From G942493215 sp942493215 (GTDB lineage Bacteria > Bacillota_I > Bacilli_A > RF39 > UBA660), in assembly GCA_942493215.1 (NCBI GenBank), contig OW818670.1:1364001-1428000 (forward strand): a DNA stretch of 64,000 nt, given 5' to 3'. The position numbers and the translations under genes are program-made. The notes beneath the pieces were generated by a model, which was not told the origin of the DNA, did not search any database, and worked only from the letters and a program-made list of their open reading frames with translations. Shown one piece after another: positions 1-8,025 of the stretch. Every line of letters starts with the position of its first letter. The first letter of the stretch is position 1.

Positions 1-337
1 ATAAAGGGCTAATCTTTGTTTTTTGATTGGTTTTAAAACCACTAAAATCATAATTTAAACCAGCCTTGTTAGCTAAAATAGCCAGTGCTTCTTTAAAGGC
101 CACATTCTCATAGTCCATAACAAATTTAATAGCATTACCGGTTGCGCCACAAGAAAAGCATCTATATATTTGTAAATCTGATGACACACTCATACTTGGT
201 GAATGATCATCATGAAAGGGACATACTCCAAAATAATTTTTACCCCGCTGAGTAAGTGGAAGATAAGTGCTAATAATATCAACAATATCAACACTTTTTC
301 GAATATTATCAATTACTTCATTATCGATTATTGCCAT
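1..337 (-). CDS. dnaG: DNA primase, N-terminal fragment (runs off the window)
   Basis: The first 112 residues of the replication primase that makes RNA primers at the fork. The CHC2 zinc ribbon is visible: C39, H42 (CPFHDDHSPS), then C60 and C63 (CFSCGATGNA), followed by the helix FVMDYENVAFKEAL typical of DnaG. The ATG at 337 follows a GTAGGAGT ribosome site. The catalytic TOPRIM domain lies outside the window. In many Firmicutes dnaG is followed by the vegetative sigma gene, which cannot be checked here. Confidence 0.96.
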   Translation of the reverse strand, partial: MAIIDNEVIDNIRKSVDIVDIISTYLPLTQRGKNYFGVCPFHDDHSPSMSVSSDLQIYRCFSCGATGNAIKFVMDYENVAFKEALAILANKAGLNYDFSGFKTNQKTKISPL

Positions 338-457
338 ATTATCTACTCCTACACTATTATTATACTTTATAAAACATCAATTTCCTTTTTTTATACATAT
401 TTTATGAATAAAAATTGTCTTTTTATAGAAAAATTTATAATATTGTATATAATTTTA

Positions 458-485
458 ATAAAAAAAAGGAAGACCAAAGTCTTCC
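458..485 (-). terminator. Rho-independent terminator after comEC
   Basis: Perfect 7-bp stem GGAAGAC/GTCTTCC with loop AAAG/CTTT and a long T tract on the minus strand. It ends the comEA-comEC transcript before dnaG. Confidence 0.85.
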
Positions 486-498
486 CATCTATATAAAA

Positions 499-514
499 CG
501 CTAATGCATTAGCG
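499..514. repeat. 16-bp perfect palindrome
   Basis: CGCTAATGCATTAGCG is a perfect palindrome four bases past the comEC stop codon and just before the terminator hairpin. It has no T tract of its own. It could be a protein site or a 3'-end RNA hairpin; function unknown. Confidence 0.6.
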
Positions 515-517
515 TAC

Positions 518-2653
518 CTACATACAAGTATAAATAGCTAATTCTTTTTTTAAAATAATTTTTATACTGCCATTTACACTTGTGATATAAGTCTTAATAT
601 CATATTTATTTAATGTATCCAACGTTTCTTGATGTGGATGATGAAAACGATTGTTTCTACCTGCCGATATAATAGCAAATGCTGGCTTTATACACCTAAT
701 AAAAGTATCATCTGTACTTGTATTAGATCCATGATGACCTACCTTTAATATATCCATTTTAGTTAATGAATATACCTTAATTATCTTCTTTTCTTCTTCT
801 TTTGTTGCATCTCCCATTAATAATATATTCTTATTAGCAATATTTGCTTGTATAATTAATGAATCATGATTCTCATCCACTAAATTTTTAGCGTTTAAAA
901 ATTTTAAAGAATAATTTTTAAGATTTAAAATGTTTTGACTATAAAAAGCATAAGTAATATTTTTGTTCTTCATTACTTTTATTACTTGCTGTTCTAAAGC
1001 ATTATTATTGCCACTATTAAAAATAATATGACTAATAGGAAAATTATTGATTAAATTAATTGCTTCACCAATATGATCATTATCACCATGAGTAAGAAGT
1101 AAATAGTCAATCTTTCTAATACCCAATGATTTTAAATATGGAATAATTGTTGATATTGCAATACTATATGTTTTTTTTCGTTGCTGCCATTTTTCTTTAT
1201 TATAATTAATTATGCCACCAGTATCAATTAATATATTACCGTTATAATATGGCATATTAATTAAAGTCGAATCACCCTGTCCGACATCAATAAATGTTAT
1301 ATTAGGATTAATAATAAAATAATTAAAATGATAATGCCCAAACATCATTAAAATTAAAAGACCAATTATATTGAATCGCTTTTTAGTTAATTGCCATAGT
1401 CCTAATGAAATAATTACATAATATAAAATAATAATATATATTGATGGTTTAGCCATCACATAGGTAAACAAACTAATATTATTAAAAAATAGAGATAACC
1501 ATTCAAAAATATTCAAAATAATAGTTAGAATACTATTTAAAAAGGGAAAGAAAAAGGTTCCTAATGTTAAGGGAAATATTATAAAGGAAACTAAAGGTAC
1601 AAAGACTAGATTTAATATAGGTGTTAAAATGTTTACTTCAAAAAAATTAAACATAATTATAGGCATACTCGCTAAAAAAGCAATCGTTGATGTAACAAGC
1701 AGCTTAAAAAAAAAGTTTTTAAAATGATTAATGTATCTTTGAAATAACAATAAATAGAAACAAACGGTAAAGCTTAAAAGAAAACCTAAATTATAAACAA
1801 AATAAGGATTATAGAGTAAAAACAGGCCAAAAACTAGTAAAAACAGTGTAATTTTGTTAATTTTATAGTTGGACATATTATTTACAGTAAATATAACATA
1901 AAGAATAACAGCTCTTAAAATAGATGGTGAAAAACCCGTTAAGAAGGTATATAGAAATAAGAATAATATAATAATTAATAAAACTATTATTGGGGATTTA
2001 ATAATTAAATTAAAAAACTTTTTTAATATCGTAACTACTAATATTACATGCATACCGGAAACAGCAAATAGATGGGTTATACCATTTGATCGGTATGATG
2101 TCATAATATCTTCTTCAAAGTAATGACTATCACCTAATATAAATGCATATAAATATTCTTTATTATAATTAATCTTTTCAATTCGTTTAATAAAATTGTT
2201 TTTCAAATTATATAAAAGATTATTGTTTTTTTTAACTAAAACAATATTACTTGCTTGCATAATCCAAACAATTTTTTGACTTAAAAGATAATGGCGATAA
2301 TTAAATAAATTAAAAACAGTATTATTATTAGGTTTTTGTAATACCCCATCAATCTTTATCTCATCACCTAGTCCATATGTATTCTTAATAGCTTTTAGTT
2401 CTTCATAAGATTTAATATAATAATTTACTAGAATATGTTCTTTGGCTATAATTTCCATTACTAGCTTGTCGCCATCAATTTCAAAATCATTAATATAACC
2501 ATTTACTGTTGTAACATTATTAGAGTAATAGGAATTAAGATTATTTTTTTTAATAGCTATTAGAACATAAAAGAGTGCTAATAACAGAACCATTATTGTA
2601 ATAATATTAAAGAGTGATTTTGTCTTTAATTTTATCATAGATAGTTTGTCCAA
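518..2653 (-). CDS. comEC: ComEC/Rec2 DNA-uptake channel
   Basis: Inner-membrane channel that carries single-stranded DNA into the cell during natural transformation. The 711-residue protein has an N-terminal membrane/OB region, a central multi-helix Competence domain with HLFAVSGMHVILV near residue 195, and a C-terminal metallo-beta-lactamase-type domain with FIDVGQGDSTLI, THGDNDHIGE and VGHHGSNTST metal-binding motifs. Length and domain order are complete for the family. The start may be TTG at 2653 or ATG at 2638; neither has a well-spaced ribosome site, and both overlap the end of comEA, so translation is probably coupled. Confidence 0.95.
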   Translation of the reverse strand: MDKLSMIKLKTKSLFNIITIMVLLLALFYVLIAIKKNNLNSYYSNNVTTVNGYINDFEIDGDKLVMEIIAKEHILVNYYIKSYEELKAIKNTYGLGDEIKIDGVLQKPNNNTVFNLFNYRHYLLSQKIVWIMQASNIVLVKKNNNLLYNLKNNFIKRIEKINYNKEYLYAFILGDSHYFEEDIMTSYRSNGITHLFAVSGMHVILVVTILKKFFNLIIKSPIIVLLIIILFLFLYTFLTGFSPSILRAVILYVIFTVNNMSNYKINKITLFLLVFGLFLLYNPYFVYNLGFLLSFTVCFYLLLFQRYINHFKNFFFKLLVTSTIAFLASMPIIMFNFFEVNILTPILNLVFVPLVSFIIFPLTLGTFFFPFLNSILTIILNIFEWLSLFFNNISLFTYVMAKPSIYIIILYYVIISLGLWQLTKKRFNIIGLLILMMFGHYHFNYFIINPNITFIDVGQGDSTLINMPYYNGNILIDTGGIINYNKEKWQQRKKTYSIAISTIIPYLKSLGIRKIDYLLLTHGDNDHIGEAINLINNFPISHIIFNSGNNNALEQQVIKVMKNKNITYAFYSQNILNLKNYSLKFLNAKNLVDENHDSLIIQANIANKNILLMGDATKEEEKKIIKVYSLTKMDILKVGHHGSNTSTDDTFIRCIKPAFAIISAGRNNRFHHPHQETLDTLNKYDIKTYITSVNGSIKIILKKELAIYTCM

Positions 2654-3236
2654 TACCCTTTACTTCCATTAACTCTTCAATCTTTTTAAAACCATTATTA
2701 GTATTACGATAATCAATAATAGCTTGTGCTTTACTGTTACCAATCCCTGATAGTTGCATCAATTCATCGATTGTTGCCGTATTTAAAGATATCTTATCCG
2801 TTGTAACAACTTCATCATTATTATTAGGTATGTCATCAATACAGGCATCATTTTCAACAATTGGGCAGATACATTCCCTTTCCACATATTTAATACTAGT
2901 TGTTCCTTGTTGCATTTCCTTAACTTCTTCATTATTATAAACAATAATAACCATTTCATCTTCAAGATGTTTACTTAAGTTTATTAATTCCGTATTAGCA
3001 TTCTCTCTTAATCCACCACTTAATGCTATTATATCGCTAACATAAGCATCATCATCAACAAGATAGCTACCTGGTTTATTAACTGCACCTTTAATGTCAA
3101 CCCGTATTAAGTTATTATTATCAGGACTCTCATACGCTGCGTATACCTTTATATAGATATAACTAGATAAAAGGATAATTATTAATAATAAAATAACACT
3201 AGAATATTTCTTAATCCATTTTAAAAGTATATTCAT
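2607..3236 (-). CDS. comEA: ComEA DNA-binding receptor for transformation
   Basis: Membrane-anchored receptor that binds double-stranded DNA outside the membrane and passes it to ComEC. One N-terminal membrane helix (about residues 13-31), an SLBB domain (IRVDIKGAVNKPGSYLV), a linker with two Cys (CICPIVENDAC), and a C-terminal helix-hairpin-helix domain (SLNTATIDELMQLSGIG ... LMEVKGIGQTIYDKI). ATG at 3236 follows AGGTGATAAT. It overlaps comEC by up to 47 bases, as expected for a two-gene uptake operon. Confidence 0.95.
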   Translation of the reverse strand: MNILLKWIKKYSSVILLLIIILLSSYIYIKVYAAYESPDNNNLIRVDIKGAVNKPGSYLVDDDAYVSDIIALSGGLRENANTELINLSKHLEDEMVIIVYNNEEVKEMQQGTTSIKYVERECICPIVENDACIDDIPNNNDEVVTTDKISLNTATIDELMQLSGIGNSKAQAIIDYRNTNNGFKKIEELMEVKGIGQTIYDKIKDKITL

Positions 3237-3266
3237 ATTATCACCTAATATAAATATACTTTACTT

Positions 3267-4436
3267 CTACATTATTTCCTTTAAGGTAATTTTTTTATTT
3301 TTGGTTTCAATACTAATACGTTCGACAATTGCAATTGAACCTACTAAACATATTAGGAAAGTACCACCCCAGCTAAAGAATGGTAAAGGAACACCAGTCA
3401 AAGGCATAATACCAAATAATCCTCCTAAATTTATGCATATATGCATAAATATATAAACTGCTACTCCTAAAGCTATATATTTACCTCGAATAGTTGCTGC
3501 TTCCGAGGATATTTTTAATATTCTCTTTATCATATATAAATAACCAAGAAGAATTAAAGTTGCTCTTATTAATCCCTGTTCCTCCACAATTATAGCAAAA
3601 ACTGAATCAGTATGTGGAAAGGGAATATAAGAAAGTTTTTGAGTACTTTTTCCTAATCCAACTCCTAATAATCCTCCTTCATTAATCGCTATAAAACCAT
3701 TACAAATCTGATATCCACCTGTTTCATATCGTGAACATGGATTAACAAATTTAAATCTATCTAGTTGAGCACCAGTTAAAATATAACCATTAATCGCATA
3801 CATCATTAAAGCTCCCACTATTAATAATGCCATAACACCAATCGTCGTAAAAAACTTTTCTTTTTTTAAGATTGGTGATGCTAAAAACATAATTACAAAA
3901 ACCGTCATTAGAATAAACATAGTCCCAAAATCTTTTTGTAAAAAAATGAATGCTGGAATAATACAACCAATAATTAAAACAATCGCAATCTCGGTATAAT
4001 GTTTAATATTAAGATTACGAAAACGGCTATAAAACTTTTCAAACACTAAAGCTAACGCAACAATAATGATCGGTTTAGACACTTCACTAGGTTGAAAAGA
4101 AAAACTTCCTATATACAACCAGTTTTTAGCACCTAAAACCGTATCACCAAATAAAGCTAAATAAGCTACTAGAACAAGAGCTAAAATAAATAATGGCCAG
4201 ATAAAAAAATAATAACTCCTTGTTTTTAAATTAATAATGAATAAACTGCCGATTACAGCTATACCAATAACTTTTAAATGCTCAAAAAAGTAATAATATA
4301 TAGATACCTTATCAGTTACAGCTACCCTACTCGTAACTGAAACCATATTAACAGCACCATATATTAAAAATATTAACGTTAATATAAGTAATGGTTTATC
4401 CATATCTTTGATATTTTTCAAACATTTTTTTATCAT
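3267..4436 (-). CDS. ftsW: FtsW/SpoVE-type SEDS peptidoglycan glycosyltransferase
   Basis: SEDS-family polytopic membrane protein that polymerises lipid II, usually with a class B PBP at the septum. It has about ten membrane helices and the motifs KNWLYIGSFSFQPSEVSKP, INEGGLLGVGLGKS and IPFPHTDSVFAIIVEEQGL that mark FtsW/SpoVE rather than RodA. I use the ATG at 4436, because the upstream in-frame ATG (4451) contains the AGGTGA ribosome site for it. In a spore former this could be SpoVE instead of the vegetative FtsW; sequence alone does not settle it. Confidence 0.88.
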   Translation of the reverse strand: MIKKCLKNIKDMDKPLLILTLIFLIYGAVNMVSVTSRVAVTDKVSIYYYFFEHLKVIGIAVIGSLFIINLKTRSYYFFIWPLFILALVLVAYLALFGDTVLGAKNWLYIGSFSFQPSEVSKPIIIVALALVFEKFYSRFRNLNIKHYTEIAIVLIIGCIIPAFIFLQKDFGTMFILMTVFVIMFLASPILKKEKFFTTIGVMALLIVGALMMYAINGYILTGAQLDRFKFVNPCSRYETGGYQICNGFIAINEGGLLGVGLGKSTQKLSYIPFPHTDSVFAIIVEEQGLIRATLILLGYLYMIKRILKISSEAATIRGKYIALGVAVYIFMHICINLGGLFGIMPLTGVPLPFFSWGGTFLICLVGSIAIVERISIETKNKKITLKEIM

Positions 4437-4526
4437 TGTATCACCTATCATACTAGTAATATCATATCATAATATCAAACTATTTTAAAGAAAATTTTAG
4501 AAAATCGAACTTATAGGTTATTTTCA

Positions 4527-4555
4527 TTGTCAAAAAGCTGACTTTTTAATACTAT
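4527..4555 (+). promoter_or_regulatory. Sigma-A-like promoter for the tiny membrane protein
   Basis: TTGTCA, 17-bp spacer, TACTAT, about 30 bp before a strong AAGGAGG ribosome site. It is divergent from ftsW. A sporulation-sigma promoter overlapping the same -10 (AATACTATAT) cannot be excluded. Confidence 0.5.
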
Positions 4556-4584
4556 ATATTAGAATTAGATAAGGAGGTAATAAT

Positions 4585-4761
4585 ATGTATTATTACGGAG
4601 GATATCAAGGAGGATATGGCTGCGGCAATCCATGCAATCCATGTGGTGGATACGGTGGCGGTTGTGGTTGCGGTGGTGGCTATGGCTCTGGAGTAGCTAT
4701 TGTTTTAGTATTATTCATTTTACTAGTTATAGTAATTGGTTCACGCACATTTGCTCAATAG
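4585..4761 (+). CDS. YjcZ-like tiny Gly/Tyr/Cys-rich membrane protein
   Basis: A 58-residue gene with a perfect AAGGAGG ribosome site before ATG 4585. The first half is rich in Gly, Tyr and Cys (GGYQGGYGCGNPCNPCGG); the second half is one membrane helix, VAIVLVLFILLVIVIGS. This plan, a GGYG-rich head followed by a FALIVVLFILLIIVG-type helix, matches the YjcZ family of tiny sporulation-associated membrane proteins in Bacillaceae. Unlike typical members it has five Cys in the head, which could bind metal or cross-link. A terminator follows at once, so it is monocistronic. Family assignment is by pattern; role in the spore is inference. Confidence 0.8.
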   Translation: MYYYGGYQGGYGCGNPCNPCGGYGGGCGCGGGYGSGVAIVLVLFILLVIVIGSRTFAQ

Positions 4762-4784
4762 GGGAATTTTAATTCCCTTTTTTA
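4761..4784 (+). terminator. Terminator of the YjcZ-like gene
   Basis: GGGAATT/AATTCCC stem with TT loop, then a T tract, directly after the TAG stop. Confidence 0.85.
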
Positions 4785-4839
4785 TTAGCCGTAGCATTTT
4801 TTTTAAATTTATGATAAAATAATTATCGGAGTTGAAATC

Positions 4840-5388
4840 ATGTTTAAAAAGTTAAATATATTAGATGAAAAAGAAAAAATATTACGACAAAAAAGTTCGG
4901 AAGTAGTATTTCCTTTATCACCAGAAGAAAAAAAATTGCTCAAACAAATAATTGAACAGTTAACATATAGCCAAATAGAGGAATATGAGAAAAAATACGA
5001 ATTACGTCCTGGTATGGGTTTAGCGTTCCCCCAATTAGGAATACTAAAGCGAATTATTGTTATAGTCTATGAGGCAGAAGAAGGCGTATTTGAGAACTAT
5101 ATCCTTGTTAATCCTAAAATTGTTAGTTATTCAGAAGAAATGATTGCGGCTGAAGCTGGTGAAGGTTGCTTAAGTGTTAATCGTGAGGTTGAAGGACATA
5201 TTCCACGACACGCTAGAGTAACAGTTGAAGGATACGATGAAGAAGGAAACAAAATCCGTGTCCGAGCTCGTGAAGATTTATCCATTGCTTTTCAACATGA
5301 AATCGACCATCTTGAGGGAATACTATTTTATGACAAAATAGATCCTAAAAAACCATTTTATACTGAACAAGAAATTAGATTAATATAA
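4840..5388 (+). CDS. def: Peptide deformylase
   Basis: Metalloenzyme that removes the formyl group from nascent protein N-termini. All three motifs are present: GMGLAFPQLG (canonical GxGLAAPQ, here with Phe for the second Ala), EGCLSV with the metal-binding Cys, and QHEIDHLEG with the two His and catalytic Glu. The 182-residue length and the insertion in the first third fit the type 2 deformylases of Gram-positives. ATG 4840 follows CGGAG. One of only three plus-strand genes I accept in the window. Confidence 0.95.
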   Translation: MFKKLNILDEKEKILRQKSSEVVFPLSPEEKKLLKQIIEQLTYSQIEEYEKKYELRPGMGLAFPQLGILKRIIVIVYEAEEGVFENYILVNPKIVSYSEEMIAAEAGEGCLSVNREVEGHIPRHARVTVEGYDEEGNKIRVRAREDLSIAFQHEIDHLEGILFYDKIDPKKPFYTEQEIRLI

Positions 5389-5420
5389 AAACAGAAGAAA
5401 TTAAATCTTCTGTTTTATTT
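5386..5420. terminator. Bidirectional terminator between def and uppP
   Basis: Stem AAACAGAAGA/TCTTCTGTTT with A and T tracts on both sides, serving the convergent def and uppP. Confidence 0.8.
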
Positions 5421-6227
5421 TACTAATAAAGTTATAATAACAATCAATGCTAGTGCAATACGATACCACATAAATATTTTAAAATTATGTTTTTTTAAAT
5501 ACTTAAGTAAGAATGTAATACATAGCATACCAACAATAAAAGCTGTCAGGATCCCAATAATAAATAAACTTAAATTAGCCGTTACAATAGCCATTGTTCC
5601 ATGTTTTAATAAGGTTACTAAGACCGCTCCTAATACAACTGGTGCTGATAAATAAAATGAGAATTTAGCTGCATCTTCCCTACTAATACCACAAGCTCTA
5701 CCCGTAGCAATCGTTGTACCTGACCTAGAAAAACCTGGTATTAATGCTAAAACTTGAGAAATACCAATAATAATAGAATCTTTAATAGTAATATCTTCAA
5801 TGTCTTTTAATTTAGAAGCATATCTATCGACTAAATAAATAATAACACCCATAACTATTAAAGCGATAGCAATTAAATAATAATTGCCTCGAAATAAAGT
5901 TTCAAGCCTTTCTTCAAATAGTACACCGGCTAAACCAGCTGGTATGGTGGCTATTGCCAGATACCATAAAAGTCTACTGGCTTTTTTATCTTTAAAATTA
6001 AAGCCATCGCCAATCATTTTAATAAAATCTTTAAAGAAGAATACGAAAATAGCAAGTAATGTCCCTAAATGTAAGGCTACATCAAGAGCTAATGCTACAT
6101 CACTAGTAATCCCACTACCTATACCAAATATATCTCTAAAGATAATTAAGTGTGCTGATGATGAAATAGGTAAAAATTCAGCTATACCTTGAACAATACC
6201 TAAAATAATAATACTTAAAATACCCAT
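5415..6227 (-). CDS. uppP: Undecaprenyl-diphosphatase UppP/BacA
   Basis: Membrane phosphatase that recycles undecaprenyl pyrophosphate, the lipid carrier for wall precursors; overexpression gives bacitracin resistance. The signature segments GIAEFLPISSSAHLII (with catalytic Glu and Ser) and PGFSRSGTTIATG (with catalytic Arg) are intact. The 270 residues contain about eight hydrophobic segments, the usual size. Start ATG follows AGGTGTTAT. Confidence 0.96.
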   Translation of the reverse strand: MGILSIIILGIVQGIAEFLPISSSAHLIIFRDIFGIGSGITSDVALALDVALHLGTLLAIFVFFFKDFIKMIGDGFNFKDKKASRLLWYLAIATIPAGLAGVLFEERLETLFRGNYYLIAIALIVMGVIIYLVDRYASKLKDIEDITIKDSIIIGISQVLALIPGFSRSGTTIATGRACGISREDAAKFSFYLSAPVVLGAVLVTLLKHGTMAIVTANLSLFIIGILTAFIVGMLCITFLLKYLKKHNFKIFMWYRIALALIVIITLLVK

Positions 6228-6287
6228 ATAACACCTTTTCTACATACTTATTAAGTATACCATAACATCGAAAAAAAACAAGAGTAA

Positions 6288-6518
6288 TTAAAAGGAAATC
6301 TTAACTAAAATAACATCCTCTCCTATTTTTTCAATCTGTTCCCATTTTATTTCATATTCATCATGATTAGAAAATATATTTTTTAAAAAATGCGATTGTT
6401 CTACTAAAAATCCTGTCATTTTACCATCTTGATCAATTAATATATCAATAATATTACCTATCTTTTTACCATCATTAATATTGATTATGTCTTTATTCTG
6501 TAGTTCGGATAAGCGCAT
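6288..6518 (-). CDS. YlmC/YmxH family PRC-barrel protein
   Basis: A 76-residue single PRC-barrel protein: MRLSELQNKDIININDGKKIG ... IDILIDQDGKMTGFLVE. YlmC/YmxH proteins are conserved in spore-forming Firmicutes, and in Bacillus ylmC lies close downstream of sigG, as here. The ATG follows TTAGGTGATAAT. Molecular function is not established; the position supports a link to sporulation. Confidence 0.85.
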   Translation of the reverse strand: MRLSELQNKDIININDGKKIGNIIDILIDQDGKMTGFLVEQSHFLKNIFSNHDEYEIKWEQIEKIGEDVILVKISF

Positions 6519-6565
6519 ATTATCACCTAATTAATCCTATTTTAATAGATCTTTTTTATGCACTA

Positions 6566-7342
6566 CTAGTCTAACATTTTACGAATATTTTCTAAACCGC
6601 TTTTTTCTAAACGTGATATTTGAGCTTGGGATATACCAATTTCTTCAGCTAATTCCATTTGGGTTTTTCCAACTATGTATCGATTTTCAATAATAAATTT
6701 TTCTTTATCTTTTAAATTACTAATAGCTTCTTTTAACGCAATATGCATATCTATTCCAATTTCTTTATGACTTTTATCTTCTAATTGGTCGGCTAAATAT
6801 ATCGTATCACCACCATCATTATAGATAGGTTCAAACATACTAATAGTATCATGCATAGCTTCTAAAGCATTGTTTACTTCAATAACTGGTACTCCCATTT
6901 TTATAGCGATTTGATCAACAGTAGGTTCCCGACATAATTCATTAGTAAGAATCTCTTTCGTTTTTAAGGCTTGATACGCTAAATCTTTAATACTACGAGC
7001 AACTCTAACACTATTATTATCACGTAAATATCTTTTTATTTCACCTAAAATCATTGGTACGGCATAAGTACTAAAACGCACTTCATGATTTAAGTCAAAA
7101 TTATCGATGGCTTTTATTAGCCCAATACATCCTACTTGAAATAAATCATCCATATTATCAATTCTATTATTGTATTTCTTTAATATTGATAAGACTAACT
7201 TTAAATTACCATTGATTAAATCTTCTTTAGCTCTTTTATCCCCCATTTGATATTGTTTAAAAAGATTTATCATTTCTTTATTAGTTAAAACTTTTATATT
7301 CGCAGTATTCACGCCACATATTTCTACTTTATGACGTGCCAT
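6566..7342 (-). CDS. sigG: Sporulation sigma factor G
   Basis: Late forespore-specific RNA polymerase sigma factor. The N-terminus ARHKVEICGVNTANIKVLTN is diagnostic for SigG. Region 2 (DDLFQVGCIGLIKAIDNFD, FSTYAVPMILGEIKRYLRDN), region 3 and region 4 (KTQMELAEEIGISQAQISRLE) follow; FEPIYNDGGD is another SigG hallmark. The ATG at 7342 has AAGGAGAT at good spacing, giving 258 residues. In Bacillus sigG directly follows sigE; here seven other genes separate them, so sigG must have its own promoter. Confidence 0.97.
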   Translation of the reverse strand: MARHKVEICGVNTANIKVLTNKEMINLFKQYQMGDKRAKEDLINGNLKLVLSILKKYNNRIDNMDDLFQVGCIGLIKAIDNFDLNHEVRFSTYAVPMILGEIKRYLRDNNSVRVARSIKDLAYQALKTKEILTNELCREPTVDQIAIKMGVPVIEVNNALEAMHDTISMFEPIYNDGGDTIYLADQLEDKSHKEIGIDMHIALKEAISNLKDKEKFIIENRYIVGKTQMELAEEIGISQAQISRLEKSGLENIRKMLD

Positions 7343-7395
7343 TAAAAAATCTCCTTTCATACTCTTATGAGTAAAAAGAAGATATTTTATACAAA

Positions 7396-8016
7396 TTATA
7401 ATTTTTTTCTAAAGAAAAACTGCACATTACAAGTAGGAGCATTCCTAACAAACCATTCCACATCTTTTTTATCAATGCTATTAATAATAAAAGCTACTTG
7501 TCCATTAAATTCCTCTTGTTTTTCAAAAGCAATGGGATAATTATTGATATTAGCTTCCTTGATATTATCAATTGTAAAAGGACTATATATTTGAACAAAA
7601 AGATGGGGTTTGTAATTATTCTTTAAGTAGAATCCTGTTGCTTTATAACGACTACATAAGTTAATCGTTTTAACACCTTTTTCTAAACATCTTTTTTCAA
7701 ATTCGTTAATTAAGTAAGTACCATATTTCTTATTACGATAACCATTTTTAATAACAAGGATTCCTAAGGTAATCGTTTTATTTTCCATATCTAATTGTTT
7801 ACCAAATAACAAGCCTACTGGCTCATTATTATGTTCTAGATAAAGTAAAAAGTCATTATCAGTATTAAGTTGTTCTTTAAACTCATTAAAATTATTTGAA
7901 ACAGGAAAATAAGGTTCATTTATTGACGAATGATAAAAACAATGATCAGCAAAACGTAATAATGATATTAATTCGTCCAATTGTTGGACTTTTTTTAGTT
8001 TAATTTCTATATTCAT
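7396..8016 (-). CDS. GNAT-family N-acetyltransferase
   Basis: A 206-residue protein with a GNAT fold: acceptor-side strand YLEHNNEPVGLLFGKQ, then GILVIKNGYRNKKYGTYLINEFEKRC, which has the acetyl-CoA pyrophosphate loop (R/Q-x-x-G-x-G/A pattern as YRNKKYG), then INLCSRYKATGFYLKNNYKPH. Substrate unknown. It starts ten bases after murE ends, with no clear ribosome site, so it is probably translated as the second gene of a murE operon. Confidence 0.75.
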   Translation of the reverse strand: MNIEIKLKKVQQLDELISLLRFADHCFYHSSINEPYFPVSNNFNEFKEQLNTDNDFLLYLEHNNEPVGLLFGKQLDMENKTITLGILVIKNGYRNKKYGTYLINEFEKRCLEKGVKTINLCSRYKATGFYLKNNYKPHLFVQIYSPFTIDNIKEANINNYPIAFEKQEEFNGQVAFIINSIDKKDVEWFVRNAPTCNVQFFFRKKL

Positions 8017-8025
8017 TAATTTATA

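Noticed and set aside
203..496. 97-residue plus-strand frame at the left end
   Set aside because: It runs antisense through dnaG and the comEC terminator and is AT-rich low complexity with no ribosome site.
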